A stretch of 64,000 nt of DNA from Komagataeibacter xylinus. Its GTDB lineage: Bacteria; Pseudomonadota; Alphaproteobacteria; Acetobacterales; Acetobacteraceae. This document shows, one piece after another, positions 16,763 through 28,723 of the stretch (position 1 is its first letter; each line of letters starts with the position of its first letter). A program made the translations under genes and the position numbers. The stretch spans positions 1,674,501 through 1,738,500 of the forward strand of contig NZ_CP041348.1 of NCBI RefSeq assembly GCF_009834365.1. The letters run 5' to 3'. The notes beneath the pieces were generated by a model, which did no database searches, was not told where the DNA came from, and worked only from the letters and a program-made list of their open reading frames with translations.

Positions 16763-17821
16763 TCAGGGCGGCGCATGGGCGGAGGACATTTCCACTGCCG
16801 GATCGTTCACATGGCCGGTCATGATGGCGGCGGTCATGTCGGCCATGATGCGCTCGGCCACGGGCTGGCGGTAGTGCAGCGGATCCCAGAAATTGTCCCG
16901 GTTTCTGGTCAGGGCGGTGTCATGGTTGAAGTCGAGCACCAGCGTGTCGTGGCGGGGGGCTGTCACCCGGCTCACGCCCAGACGGCAGGCCGCAAGCCGC
17001 GCATCGGCCACACTGCCAGGCGTGCCGTGCAGAAAGGTTGAGGCAGGCGGGAACCACACGACGCGCCGCGTGATGGCAGGCATGCGCGCCAGCATATCGG
17101 CCAGCAGGTCCATGCCCGCAGGTGGCGTCTGTGCCATGCCGGGCGGGGCGGGCGTGTTGTCTGGGGGTGCCCAGCGGCTGAAAATGGCCTGCACGCGGGC
17201 GGGGTCGTACTGGCTGTCGGGGGGCACGAAGCGTGTATAGCCATCCGCGCCAAAGCGCTGGGGCTTGCGCCCGGCCAGCCACAGGAATTCATTGGCTGCT
17301 TCCTGCAGGGCATACAGGCTGGCCATGTGCAGGTAGCCTGCTGCTGGCGGGTGGCCGTACATCCATTCCGGCCAGGGGCGGTTGGGGCCGCTCAGGCTGC
17401 CGGGGCGGGGGTGGCACCAGGCGGCGTCGATGCCGATCAGGACAATGCGCGGCGCCGGGTGCGCCCGCAGGAAGGCATCGAGTTCGCGCGACTGCTCCCA
17501 CGGGCTGGCGCTGTTCATGGCCATGCTGAGAAAATGTGCACCCAGCTCCGGTCCCAGCACGGCAGGCTGTATGAGGCGGCTGGTCGAGGTGCCGATGATG
17601 ACGGAGTCAAACTGCGGCGCGCGCGCCAGCGCAGGCATGGTGTAGCGGGCGTTGGAGGTGACGGGTATGCGCGCAAGAGGCGGCGAGAAGGGCAGAATGT
17701 TCCACGGGTCAACCGTGATGATGAACAGGTAGAGCCCACCCCCCGTTACCCCGATCGCCAGCAGGGCCAGCAGGGCAAAGCGCCGCCACGGGCCTGCCTG
17801 CCCGGCCCCCGCCTGCCTCAT
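16763..17821 (-). CDS. Membrane-anchored SGNH-hydrolase-like protein
   Basis: This 352-aa protein has one N-terminal membrane helix (FALLALLAIGVTGGGLYLFI). The exported domain carries SVIIGTSTSRLIQP near residue 75 and DNFWDPLHYRQPVAERI near residue 325, which recall blocks I and V (Asp/His) of SGNH or AlgX/AlgJ-like hydrolases and acetyltransferases. The canonical GDS is absent, so activity is uncertain. The ATG overlaps the dioxygenase stop by 4 nt, so it is the third gene of the mscS operon. Confidence 0.6.
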   Translation of the reverse strand: MRQAGAGQAGPWRRFALLALLAIGVTGGGLYLFIITVDPWNILPFSPPLARIPVTSNARYTMPALARAPQFDSVIIGTSTSRLIQPAVLGPELGAHFLSMAMNSASPWEQSRELDAFLRAHPAPRIVLIGIDAAWCHPRPGSLSGPNRPWPEWMYGHPPAAGYLHMASLYALQEAANEFLWLAGRKPQRFGADGYTRFVPPDSQYDPARVQAIFSRWAPPDNTPAPPGMAQTPPAGMDLLADMLARMPAITRRVVWFPPASTFLHGTPGSVADARLAACRLGVSRVTAPRHDTLVLDFNHDTALTRNRDNFWDPLHYRQPVAERIMADMTAAIMTGHVNDPAVEMSSAHAPP

Positions 17822-18552
17822 TGATGGCGGAACGTCACGACCAGAACATCACGGTAGGCCGGTCGGGCGGGGTCAAGCGGGCGCACGGCCGTCACGCCAT
17901 GATAGACGCGGTTGTCATTGACCACCGCCGTATCAAGCGGCTGGTCGAGCATGAACCCGCCAAGCAGGGTGCGTTGCAGGTCATGGATGGAGGTCTCGCC
18001 TGACATGACGTTCTCACGCCGCACCATGATCACCATCACCCAGTCCACGCCATCGCGGTGCAGGCCCTCGGGCGTGGGCTGGCCGGGGCTGTTCTCCAAT
18101 GCTTCGATGCGGAACTGGTGCACCTCGGTGTGCCACACATCGGGCAGGCTCGCGGGTTCGCTCAGGTCGGTCACGATGCGATGCATGAGCCGCAAAATGG
18201 CCAGCAGGGCAGGGTGGCTGCCCATCTCGGGCTCGATGGCGCGGAACCAGCGCTCGATGCCGCCATTGAGTTCGTTGTAGTCGCGGCTCTGGTAATGGGG
18301 CTGGTGCTTCTTGCGCCTTATGCCTTCGGCGCTGATGGCGAAGGTGGCGTGGCGGCGGCGGCGGTAGCGACCGCCATCAGCCATGTAGCGGTCCAGCCCC
18401 AGCCGGTTCCAGCTTGCGGCAAAGCTGGCCCAGTCCGCCACGGCCTGCTGGCACAGCAGGGCGCGCATGGCCCCTGCGGGCACGAAGGCAAAGCCATCCG
18501 CGCGCAGGGGAGCCTCGAGGTGGGCCAGTATGCCCGCTGTATCTTCAGCCAT
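17818..18552 (-). CDS. 2-oxoglutarate-Fe(II) dioxygenase family protein (PF10014-like)
   Basis: This 244-aa protein resembles the 2OG-Fe dioxygenase family that includes isoleucine 4-hydroxylase and BsmA. Likely iron ligands are His and Asp in GLHRDGVDWV near residue 163 and a distal His in NDNRVYHGVTAV near residue 212, with a 2OG-binding Arg near the end. Members hydroxylate free amino acids, but the substrate here is unknown. The chosen ATG (18552) overlaps the mscS stop by 8 nt; another at 18564 is possible. It lies between a mechanosensitive channel and an SGNH-like protein in one operon. Confidence 0.75.
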   Translation of the reverse strand: MAEDTAGILAHLEAPLRADGFAFVPAGAMRALLCQQAVADWASFAASWNRLGLDRYMADGGRYRRRRHATFAISAEGIRRKKHQPHYQSRDYNELNGGIERWFRAIEPEMGSHPALLAILRLMHRIVTDLSEPASLPDVWHTEVHQFRIEALENSPGQPTPEGLHRDGVDWVMVIMVRRENVMSGETSIHDLQRTLLGGFMLDQPLDTAVVNDNRVYHGVTAVRPLDPARPAYRDVLVVTFRHQ

Positions 18553-21154
18553 GGGTGGAGTCATTTCCCTTTGGCGCGGGGGCAGCACTGGCGGCTTCGC
18601 CCTTGGGGGCATCGGTTGCACCCTCCGGGCTGGCGGCCGTGCTATCCTTGGCTTCAGGCTGAGCAGGCTTTTCGAGAGCGGCCTTGGGGAAATTTTCTTC
18701 CATGTGCATCTGCAGCTTGCCGGAGGGGCCGTTGGTCAGCAGGTTCATCGAAGTCGGGATTGGGAACTTGACCTGTTCCTTCACCATGCGCGCGCTCAGA
18801 CGGCTGTAATACTCGCGGTAGACCTTCCACTTCGACCCCGGCGCGGTGCGGATGGAGCCAAGGAACTTGGACCCATTGCCATCAGCCTGCTCCAGCCCGA
18901 GGAAGGAGAAGTCAGACTTGATGAGCGGGCCATACACATGGTCCTTGCGCAGGATCGCCAGTTCATCCTGCAAAATTGCGGCCACCCGGTGCGGGTCTTC
19001 CGACAGGTCGAGCATGAAGCTGACCACCACGAGGTTGTAGTCGCGCGAGGTATTGGCAATCGAGGTGACGGACGAGAACGGGATGATGTGCAGGTCCCCG
19101 TTCACCGCGCGCAGCCGCAGCGTGCGGATGGACAGATGCTCCACCGTGCCCGATACGGCGCCCGCCGTAACCCAGTCACCCACCTGCATGGCGTTTTCCA
19201 CCAGCATGAAGAAGCCGGTGATGAAGTCCTTGACCAGGCTCTGGGAACCGAACGCGATGGCCGCACCCATGATGCCCGCACCCGTAAGCAGGGGGGCCAC
19301 GTTAATGCCGATCTGCGACAGCGTGGTCACCGTCACGATGATGATGATGAAGGTGAGCAGCACCGTGCGGATGATCGGCAGTACCGTGCGCAGCCGTGTC
19401 GCGCGTGAGGCCTGGTCCGATGTCTCGAAGCGGGTGATCTGGTTCTGCAGGGTGGCGTTGGCGACCTCCCACACCACGATGGCGATGGTGTAGGCGATCA
19501 TGATCGTCAGCATCGCGCCCACGATCTTGGTGCCCAGCGAGCCATGCACGAAGAAGCGGATGGCCGGCAGCCCCCAGGACTGGAGCAGCAGCACGATCGT
19601 GAAGAACACCAGCAGCACCGACAGCGTGCGCCGCGCCATGGGGTAGTAGTAGTCCACGCGGGCCTGCAGGCCGGGATAACGCTTTTCGGTCGCCTCGGGC
19701 ACGTGGAAGATCTTGTTCTGCAGGCTGAAGGCCAGCACCGACAGCAGCCGCGCGCCCAGAATGACCACGATGGTCAGCGACAGCGTGCGCAGGATCCAGG
19801 CATACCCGCCCTGGATCTGGGTGGCCCAGACCAGCCACAGCGCGAAGTCGAAGAACATGGCCGGGATCCACCAGAAGCGGACCATCTTGCCCACGAACAT
19901 CCAGAACGGCTTCTCACGCAGCCGGCCCGAGGGCTGAAGGGCCGCGCCCACATGGTGGCGGATGCGCCAGATGAAGACGGCGATCAGCATATGCTCGATC
20001 AGCACCACCGCGCGGATGATGGCTTCGGTGCCACGGGCGGGCATGTGGAACACGCCGCCAAGCGTGGACAGGCAGACCACGATGGAAGGGGCCGCCACCA
20101 GAAAGTTCCACCACCGCGTGACCATGCGCGCTGTCGCATCGGATGCGCTGCACAGGCGGATGGTGGGCGAGTGCGGCACGAACACGGTCTCGAGCAGCAG
20201 GTAGATCACGCGCGCGATGACATAGGCGTTGGTGAGCGTGATGGTGACCATCGCCGCCTGGTGGGTGGTGGTGAACAGGGCGGAGGCCCCATAGCCCAGC
20301 CCGAAGAAGAGGGCGACCGGCAGCAGCTTGATGAGGAAATGCAGCAGCGAGTAGGGAATGCGCGTGATGATGCGCAGCGTTTCATGCTGCTGGCGGTCAT
20401 CCTGCTCGCGGGTCTGCTCGGTCTGCTGTTCGGCCTGGGCATCGGCCGCGGTGGCAGGCGGCGGGCTGGGCTGGTTTGCATCTGCCGCGTCCTCACGTGC
20501 GAGGCGCTGGTTCAGGCGCTGCTCGGTTGCCACCGCGCGCGCGGTAACACTGGCTAGCGGCTTGCGCAGCACAATGGACAGGCCACGCTCAGCCACGAGG
20601 GCGAGAATGAAGATGATGCCCGCACGCCCCATCGCATCAAGCAGGATCTGGCGCGAATCCGCATTGGACAGGATGGAGTGAACCCAGCGCCCCACAAAGG
20701 CCAGATCGGCGAACAGCGCCATGAAGTTCTGGCCCTGCTTCAACGCGATATCGCGGATATGGCTCAGCTCGTTCATGGTTTCGCTGCTGATGCTGCCGGG
20801 CTCGACTTCAACATCGGAGTTGGCGGCGGCGGCCTTCTTGGCGGGGGCCGGAGCAGGGGCAGGCGCTGTGGCAGGCGTGGTCGGCGCAGGCAGGCCCTTG
20901 GCGATGGCATCAAGGGTTTTGGTGAATTCCTCGCGCTTCTGCGGGTCGTTCATCACCGAGAGCACCTGCTGGGCCTGCTGGGCGGTGATGGTCTGCCCCG
21001 TGGCCTGGGCGGCCGCCGTGCCGGGATCGGCGGCATGAGCGTGGGGAATGCAGGGCAGGAGGGCGAGCAGGAAAGCCGCCAGCACTGTCAGGATGCCGCC
21101 CCGTCGGGACTGTCTGGATACGGGATGGGCGCGCGTCGTGAAATGGGCTGACAT
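18545..21154 (-). CDS. Large MscS-family mechanosensitive channel
   Basis: This is an 869-aa inner membrane protein. A signal peptide (ILTVLAAFLLALLPCIPHAHA) is followed by an Ala/Pro-rich periplasmic region, about ten membrane helices, and the C-terminal MscS core. The core contains the pore helix and the signature ATNLAPLLTG-type segment, seen here as INVAPLLTGAGIMGAAIAFG, then SQSLVKDFITGFFMLVENAMQVGDWV. It is much longer than E. coli MscS (286 aa) and resembles YnaI/YbdG/MscM-like forms. It should release solutes on hypo-osmotic shock. The ATG has an AGGAGG site; a hairpin with a T-rich tail lies just before it. Confidence 0.9.
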   Translation of the reverse strand: MSAHFTTRAHPVSRQSRRGGILTVLAAFLLALLPCIPHAHAADPGTAAAQATGQTITAQQAQQVLSVMNDPQKREEFTKTLDAIAKGLPAPTTPATAPAPAPAPAKKAAAANSDVEVEPGSISSETMNELSHIRDIALKQGQNFMALFADLAFVGRWVHSILSNADSRQILLDAMGRAGIIFILALVAERGLSIVLRKPLASVTARAVATEQRLNQRLAREDAADANQPSPPPATAADAQAEQQTEQTREQDDRQQHETLRIITRIPYSLLHFLIKLLPVALFFGLGYGASALFTTTHQAAMVTITLTNAYVIARVIYLLLETVFVPHSPTIRLCSASDATARMVTRWWNFLVAAPSIVVCLSTLGGVFHMPARGTEAIIRAVVLIEHMLIAVFIWRIRHHVGAALQPSGRLREKPFWMFVGKMVRFWWIPAMFFDFALWLVWATQIQGGYAWILRTLSLTIVVILGARLLSVLAFSLQNKIFHVPEATEKRYPGLQARVDYYYPMARRTLSVLLVFFTIVLLLQSWGLPAIRFFVHGSLGTKIVGAMLTIMIAYTIAIVVWEVANATLQNQITRFETSDQASRATRLRTVLPIIRTVLLTFIIIIVTVTTLSQIGINVAPLLTGAGIMGAAIAFGSQSLVKDFITGFFMLVENAMQVGDWVTAGAVSGTVEHLSIRTLRLRAVNGDLHIIPFSSVTSIANTSRDYNLVVVSFMLDLSEDPHRVAAILQDELAILRKDHVYGPLIKSDFSFLGLEQADGNGSKFLGSIRTAPGSKWKVYREYYSRLSARMVKEQVKFPIPTSMNLLTNGPSGKLQMHMEENFPKAALEKPAQPEAKDSTAASPEGATDAPKGEAASAAPAPKGNDSTHG

Positions 21155-21177
21155 GCCGATTGTTCACCTCCTTGAAA

Positions 21178-21203
21178 ATATAAAACCCCGCCGGGGCGGG
21201 TTC
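21178..21203 (-). terminator. Terminator or attenuator before the mscS-like gene
   Basis: On the minus strand AACCCGCC pairs with GGCGGGGTT (one bulge), followed by TTATATTTT. It could end transcription from the RDD gene or act as an attenuator ahead of the channel operon. Confidence 0.5.
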
Positions 21204-21227
21204 AGGCTCCCCTGTCGAATGACACAG

Positions 21228-21255
21228 CACCCCCGCCCATCACTGTGCGGGGGTG
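21228..21255 (-). other. GC-rich hairpin between RDD gene and mscS
   Basis: A 9-bp perfect stem, CACCCCCGC with GCGGGGGTG, and a 10-nt loop. There is no T-run on either strand, so it is more likely a transcript-stabilising structure than a simple terminator. Confidence 0.4.
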
Positions 21256-21347
21256 TGCCATCTTACCGCCTGAAAGCATGCAATATCAGGACAAAAGATT
21301 GCCAAAGCCTGCATGGTTGCATTCTTGGCATGCCTTTTTTGCGTTTT

Positions 21348-21950
21348 TCAGCCCCATTGCGGGGGCTGTGGGGCCAGGGCGCGGGCTTCGCGCCGGATCA
21401 CGCAGGTGCCGGCCAGAATGTCGTGCAGTGCCTGCTTGCGCTGTGTCCACATGACCATGAGAAAGCCTACGCCAAGCAGCAGCGCCGAAAGATATTTGCC
21501 AAAATAGCGCCCCGCCGCGCGCAGCGGCGTGACCCGGTTACCGTAAAGGTCGGTCACGCGCATCTGGCATGCTAGTTTGCCGGGCGTGGCCTGAAAGCGC
21601 GAGGATTCAAACACGATGAAATAGAGTGCAGGCAGCAGGATCGACGCCAGCTCGAACAGCCCGTTCCCGTTCCAGTGCAGGTGGGGCATGGCCGAGACGA
21701 TGGTGTAGTCAGCCTGCGTGTAGCCCGCGGGCTCGATGTAGGAGATGCGGTAGTCACCGCCGCTGCCGCCAGTCGCCTGCGTGTCGAACACCGACACCGA
21801 AAGGCTTGGCGGCACCAGCAGCAGGCCCATGAGCCCCAGCACCGCCCACAGCACGATGCCATCGATCACATGGGCAACCACACGCATCCAGAACCCGGCA
21901 TAGGTCCAGATCTCGGTGGGGGAGGCAGGGCGGAAAAACGGGTTCGTCAT
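21348..21950 (-). CDS. RDD-family membrane protein
   Basis: This 200-aa protein has RDD-domain features: Arg in AGFWMRVVAHVIDGIVLW near residue 20 with Asp in the first helix, a second helix, and a final helix pair around ATPGKLACQMRVTDLYG and LHDILAGTCVIRR. RDD proteins are small membrane proteins of mostly unknown or Na+/H+-related function. The ATG at 21950 has AGGA 10 nt upstream. The longer frame up to 22145 runs into a cloverleaf repeat and is not coding. Confidence 0.8.
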   Translation of the reverse strand: MTNPFFRPASPTEIWTYAGFWMRVVAHVIDGIVLWAVLGLMGLLLVPPSLSVSVFDTQATGGSGGDYRISYIEPAGYTQADYTIVSAMPHLHWNGNGLFELASILLPALYFIVFESSRFQATPGKLACQMRVTDLYGNRVTPLRAAGRYFGKYLSALLLGVGFLMVMWTQRKQALHDILAGTCVIRREARALAPQPPQWG

Positions 21951-22075
21951 GCAGGGCATTCCTGTCTGGCTGCCAAGAGGTTTACCCGTACAGCAATGCC
22001 ATTGCTCGCTGCGCAGCGGAAGCAGGAAAAACGCGCTGCCCATCAGGCAGGCCCGGCGGCTGTATAAAAACCCAA

Positions 22076-22157
22076 GAAAGTTCTTGGTGAAGTTTTTCCC
22101 CAAAAGCTGAGAAAAGAACGCCGCCTTTTTGAAAAAAGGCGGCACCCAAAAACTTTT
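22076..22157 (-). repeat. Cloverleaf repeat copy 5 (inverted orientation)
   Basis: Full-length copy read on the minus strand: AAAAGTTTTTGGG, GCCGCCTTTTTTC / AAAAAGGCGGC, then the second hairpin CAGCTTTTGGGGAAAAACTTC and the right arm CCAAGAACTTTC. It begins 19 nt after the argJ stop. Confidence 0.9.
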
Positions 22158-22176
22158 ACTTTTTTATCAGTGCCTG

Positions 22177-23412
22177 TTAGCTGCGATAGGAGCCGTTGAT
22201 GTCGATATAGCCATGCGTGAGGTCACATCCCCATGCCTGCGCCGTGCCGTTGGCCAGGCCAAGGTCGATCGTGATCTCGATTTCCTTGCCCTTCATGTGA
22301 GCCACGACCGGGGTTTCGTCGTAGTCGGGCACCACGGTGCCCCCTTCGGCGATCCATGTGCCGCCAATGCCGACGGAGAGCGTATCGCGGTTGGCGGGCT
22401 CGCCGCATTTGCCCACCGCCATGACCACGCGGCCCCAGTTGGCATCCTCGCCTGCCACGGCGGTCTTGACCAGCGGCGAGTTGGCTACGGCCATGGCGAC
22501 CCTGTGGGCCGATTCATCCGACGTCGCGCCGGTGACGACAATATGCATCATCTTCGTCACCCCCTCGCCATCGCGGATGACGAGCAGGGCCAGTTCCAGC
22601 AGCAGCGAATCAAGGGCCGCGCGGAAATGGGCCAGTTCGGGCGCAGCAGGGTCGGTGATCTCGGCATTGCCAGCCTGGCCTGTGGCGAACAGCAGCACCA
22701 TGTCGGAGGTGGAGGTGTCCGAATCCACCGTGATGCAGTTGAAGCTGCGGTTTACGCCCTCGGTCAGGAAGGACTGGAGCACGCTGGCAGGCAGCTTCGC
22801 GTCGGTTGCGACAAAGGCGAGCATGGTGGCCATGTCGGGTGCGACCATGCCGCTGCCCTTGGCAATGCCCTGTATGCGCACCGTGGTGTCGCCGATTTTT
22901 GCCGTGCGGGTCGCGGCCTTGGGGAAGGTGTCGGTGGTCATGATGCCACGCGCGGCATCCGCCCAGCCATTGGCCGAGAGTGTTGCGTACAGGCCGGGCA
23001 GGGCGGCCGAAATCTTCTGGTAGGGCAGCACCTCGCCAATCACGCCGGTGGAGGCGAGGAACACCTCGCTGGCAGCGCAGTTGACCAAGCGCGCGGCATC
23101 GGCCGCGTTGGCCTGCGTCGCCTCAAACCCGGCCCGGCCGGTAAAGACATTGGCGTTGCCCGCATTGACCACCAGCGCGCGGGCCCGGCCATCGGCCATG
23201 GCCGCGCGGCACCAGTCCACCGGAGCACCTGGGCATTTGCTTTTTGTATAGACGCCCGCCACCGTCGTGCCCGGTGCGAATTCAGCCATGACCAGATCGG
23301 TGCGCCCCGTGTAGCGGATACCGGCCTCGGTTGCGCCAAAACGCACGCCAGCCAGCGGCGGCAGTTCGGGCAGAGGCTGGGCAAGGGGGGAGACGGGCAG
23401 GGCTTTGGCCAT
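22177..23412 (-). CDS. argJ: Arginine biosynthesis bifunctional protein ArgJ
   Basis: ArgJ transfers the acetyl group from N-acetylornithine to glutamate, and bifunctional forms also acetylate glutamate from acetyl-CoA. The 411-aa precursor has the self-cleavage site at LASTGVIGEVLP near residue 180 (cut before Thr to give alpha and beta chains), plus IAKGSGMVAPDMATML and the C-terminal WGCDLTHGYIDINGSYRS. The ATG at 23412 has GGAAG 11 nt upstream. It follows the parvulin gene by 86 nt on the same strand. Confidence 0.96.
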   Translation of the reverse strand: MAKALPVSPLAQPLPELPPLAGVRFGATEAGIRYTGRTDLVMAEFAPGTTVAGVYTKSKCPGAPVDWCRAAMADGRARALVVNAGNANVFTGRAGFEATQANAADAARLVNCAASEVFLASTGVIGEVLPYQKISAALPGLYATLSANGWADAARGIMTTDTFPKAATRTAKIGDTTVRIQGIAKGSGMVAPDMATMLAFVATDAKLPASVLQSFLTEGVNRSFNCITVDSDTSTSDMVLLFATGQAGNAEITDPAAPELAHFRAALDSLLLELALLVIRDGEGVTKMMHIVVTGATSDESAHRVAMAVANSPLVKTAVAGEDANWGRVVMAVGKCGEPANRDTLSVGIGGTWIAEGGTVVPDYDETPVVAHMKGKEIEITIDLGLANGTAQAWGCDLTHGYIDINGSYRS

Positions 23413-23498
23413 GGTCGTTCGGCTTCCGGTGCAGGGGCGGGGAAAGAATTCAGGTGGCACGGCAGGGCGTGTGCGCCCCGCCGCGCGGCAGGCCGCTT

Positions 23499-24398
23499 TT
23501 AGTGGGCGGGCTGGTTTTCAGGCAGGGGCTTGCCGTCGGGGCCGTAGCGCACGACCTTGACCTGTGCCAGCGCGTTGGCAACCGCCTTCTGCACGCCGTC
23601 CTGGATCAGCTTCTGGCGGATCTGGTCGCGCGTTGCGTCAAGCGTGGGGGTGGGCGCGGTGCGCTTGCCCAGCACCTGGATCACGTGCCAGCCATACTGG
23701 GTGTGCACCGGGGTCTGGCTGTAGCTGTTGGGCTGCATGGAAGATGCCGCATCCCAGAAGGTGGGCAGCATGTCGCCCTTCTTGAACCAGCCCAGGTCGC
23801 CGCCATTCTGCTTGGCCGAGCCGGGATCCTTCGACAGCTTGGTGGCCAGCTGCCCGAAATCGGCGCCGCCCTTGAGCTGCTTGATCACGTCGTTGGCCTC
23901 GGCCTCGGTCTGGACCAGGATGTGGCGGGCATGAATTTCTTCAGCGCCCGGCTTGTTGGCGTAGTTCTTGTCGTAATACGCCTTGACTGCATCATCGGTC
24001 AGGGTCGGTGCGACCTGCGCCGACAGGTAGGCATTCTGCAGCGCGCCCTGCGAGGCCTGCTGCATCTGCTGCTGCACGTCGGGCTGCTTGTCGAGCCCGG
24101 ACTTGGTGGCGGCAAGCTGGATGGCGCGCTGGTCAACGAGCTGGTTGAGCAGGATCGGTACGATGATGTTGTCGGGCAGCTTGCGCAGCTGCTCGGGCAT
24201 CGTGGCCATGGCCTGCCGCACGTCATTGAGGCGGATATCCTGCCCGTTCACGCTGGCAAGCAGCGGATTCTGGTCCGCCGTGGCCGGTGCGGCGGGCGCC
24301 GCCGGCGCGGGGGAGGCCGCCATTGCAGGAGGAATGATGAAAGAGGAAGCAAGCAGGGCCATCGTTGCGACAGCCTTTGCCGGACTGATAGTCCGCAT
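23499..24398 (-). CDS. Parvulin-type peptidyl-prolyl isomerase (PpiC/PrsA-like)
   Basis: This 299-aa exported foldase has a signal peptide (VATMALLASSFIIPPAMA) and an Ala/Pro linker. A SurA-like N-domain precedes the parvulin domain at about 155-255, with the motifs IHARHILVQTEAEA, GGDLGWFKKGDMLPTFWDAA and YGWHVIQVLG. It helps fold exported proteins in the periplasm. The ATG at 24398 is used; a TTG two codons earlier is also open. Divergent from secA across a 250-bp gap, which fits joint need for protein export. Confidence 0.9.
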   Translation of the reverse strand: MRTISPAKAVATMALLASSFIIPPAMAASPAPAAPAAPATADQNPLLASVNGQDIRLNDVRQAMATMPEQLRKLPDNIIVPILLNQLVDQRAIQLAATKSGLDKQPDVQQQMQQASQGALQNAYLSAQVAPTLTDDAVKAYYDKNYANKPGAEEIHARHILVQTEAEANDVIKQLKGGADFGQLATKLSKDPGSAKQNGGDLGWFKKGDMLPTFWDAASSMQPNSYSQTPVHTQYGWHVIQVLGKRTAPTPTLDATRDQIRQKLIQDGVQKAVANALAQVKVVRYGPDGKPLPENQPAH

Positions 24399-24648
24399 GT
24401 GCAAAAAACCCTAGTTATGAACGCGTTCGGCAGGCATCATGGCGAAGGGCGGCCCTGCCTGCAAGGGCCGTATGGCGGATGGCCGTTTTCCCCCGCTTTT
24501 TCCATGGCGCTGCGGTCCATCGGTTGACCCGTGGCGGCGTGGGTCCTATCTCATGTCTCCGCGCGAGAATTTTATCCGCACGCCTGCCCTGCCCCTGCCG
24601 GTTCCTCTGTCGCGGGCGTGCGGGACTTGTCATTCCGGGAAGGTCTTC

Positions 24649-27390
<2,742 letters not shown>

Positions 27391-27458
27391 ACAGCCAGCC
27401 CACCCGGGCCGATAGACAAGCAAGACAGTAACAAGAACAGCACGATCAGGGACGAACG

Positions 27459-28208
27459 ATGGCAGGTCATTCCCAATTCAAGAACATCATGCACCGCAAG
27501 GGCGCACAGGACGCCAAGCGCGCCAAGCAGTTTGCCAAGGTCATCCGTGAAATTACCGTGGCCACGCGCGAAGGCATGCCCGACCCGGCCATGAACCCGC
27601 GCCTGCGTGCCGCCATCTCGGCCGCGCGTGAGGTCAACATGCCCAAGGATACGGTCGAGCGCGCAATCAAGAAGGCCAGCGGTGCAGGCGGCGGCGATGA
27701 CTACACCGAGGTCCGCTACGAAGGTTACGGCCCGGCAGGCGTTGCCGTGATCGTGGAAGGGCTGACCGATAACCGCAACCGCACGGCATCTGACGTGCGG
27801 GCCGCGTTTTCCAAGCATGGCGGCTCGCTGGGAGAGACGAATTCGGTCTCCTTCATGTTCACCCGCCTGGGCGTGATCGCCTACCCGCTCGATGCCGCGA
27901 GCGAGGACGACCTGATCGAGGCGGGTCTTGAAGCCGGGGCCGAGAATGTCGAGACCGTGGACGGCATGCATGAAGTGACCTGCCCGGTCGAATCCTTCTT
28001 CGCCGTGCGTGACGCGCTTGAAACCCGCTTTGGCGAGCCCGCCTCCGCCAAGCTGGACTGGCGGCCGTCCAACACTGTCGAACTCGATGAGGACAAGGCG
28101 CGCAGCGTATTCAAGCTGATCGACACGCTTGAAGACCATGACGACGTGCAGGCCGTGTACGCCAATTTCGACGTGCCGGACGACGTGGCCGAAAAGCTCT
28201 CGGCCTGA
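27459..28208 (+). CDS. YebC/PmpR family protein
   Basis: This 249-aa TACO1/YebC-family protein begins [21 protein letters not shown] and contains [17 protein letters not shown] and [18 protein letters not shown], all family hallmarks. Members were called transcription regulators and are now also linked to translation of proline-rich stretches on the ribosome. It lies just ahead of ruvCAB as in many proteobacteria. The gap to ruvC is 8 nt. Confidence 0.95.
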   Translation: MAGHSQFKNIMHRKGAQDAKRAKQFAKVIREITVATREGMPDPAMNPRLRAAISAAREVNMPKDTVERAIKKASGAGGGDDYTEVRYEGYGPAGVAVIVEGLTDNRNRTASDVRAAFSKHGGSLGETNSVSFMFTRLGVIAYPLDAASEDDLIEAGLEAGAENVETVDGMHEVTCPVESFFAVRDALETRFGEPASAKLDWRPSNTVELDEDKARSVFKLIDTLEDHDDVQAVYANFDVPDDVAEKLSA

Positions 28209-28216
28209 CCCGGCCT

Positions 28217-28723
28217 GTGGTCCGCATCCTGGGCATCGACCCCGGCCTGCGCTTTACGGGCTGGGGGGTGATTACGGCGCAGGGCAACCGGCTGAGTCAT
28301 GTGGCCGATGGCGTGATCGCCACCGATGCGGCGCTGGGCGTGCCCGAGCGGCTGCGCCACCTGCATGATGCGCTGCTGGAGCTGGCCCGCAACTTCGCCC
28401 CCGATGAAGCTGCGGTGGAAGAAACCTATGTCAACCGCAACGGTGCTGCCACGCTCAAGCTGGGCTATGCCCGTGGCGTGGGGCTGCTGGTGCCCATGCT
28501 GCTCGACATTCCCGTAGCCGAATATGGCGCCAAGACGGTCAAGCGCGCGGTGGTGGGCACGGGTGCCGCCACCAAGGAGCAGGTCAGCATGATGGTCCGC
28601 CGTATCCTGCCTACTGCCCTGCTCAGGCGCGCCGATGCGGCGGATGCGCTGGCGGTGGCCATCTGCCATGCGCATCATCGCGCAAGTGCCGCCCACATCG
28701 CCAATGCCACGAGGATGGCATGA
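28217..28723 (+). CDS. ruvC: Holliday junction resolvase RuvC
   Basis: RuvC cuts Holliday junctions during recombinational repair. The 168-aa protein has the RNase H-like core with catalytic acids in ILGIDPGLRFTGWG (Asp7), VEETYVNRN (Glu) and RADAADALAVAICHAH near the end. The start is a GTG at 28217, since the family start VRILGIDPG gives no ATG nearby. The stop overlaps the ruvA ATG by 4 nt. Confidence 0.95.
   Translation: MVRILGIDPGLRFTGWGVITAQGNRLSHVADGVIATDAALGVPERLRHLHDALLELARNFAPDEAAVEETYVNRNGAATLKLGYARGVGLLVPMLLDIPVAEYGAKTVKRAVVGTGAATKEQVSMMVRRILPTALLRRADAADALAVAICHAHHRASAAHIANATRMA

Noticed and set aside
21951..22145. N-terminal extension of the RDD protein
   Set aside because: The extra segment runs into a cloverleaf repeat, and the ATG at 21950 has a proper ribosome site.
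22129..23502. A 457-codon open frame antisense to argJ
   Set aside because: argJ has full family motifs on the opposite strand, and this frame starts inside a repeat element.
24439..24648. N-terminal 70-codon extension of secA
   Set aside because: The residues have no similarity to SecA, whereas the ATG at 24649 has a good ribosome site and the family N-terminus.
27440..27460. SOS (LexA) box ahead of yebC-ruvCAB
   Set aside because: Two GAAC words are present, but their spacing is about 15 nt, not the 7 nt of the alphaproteobacterial box.
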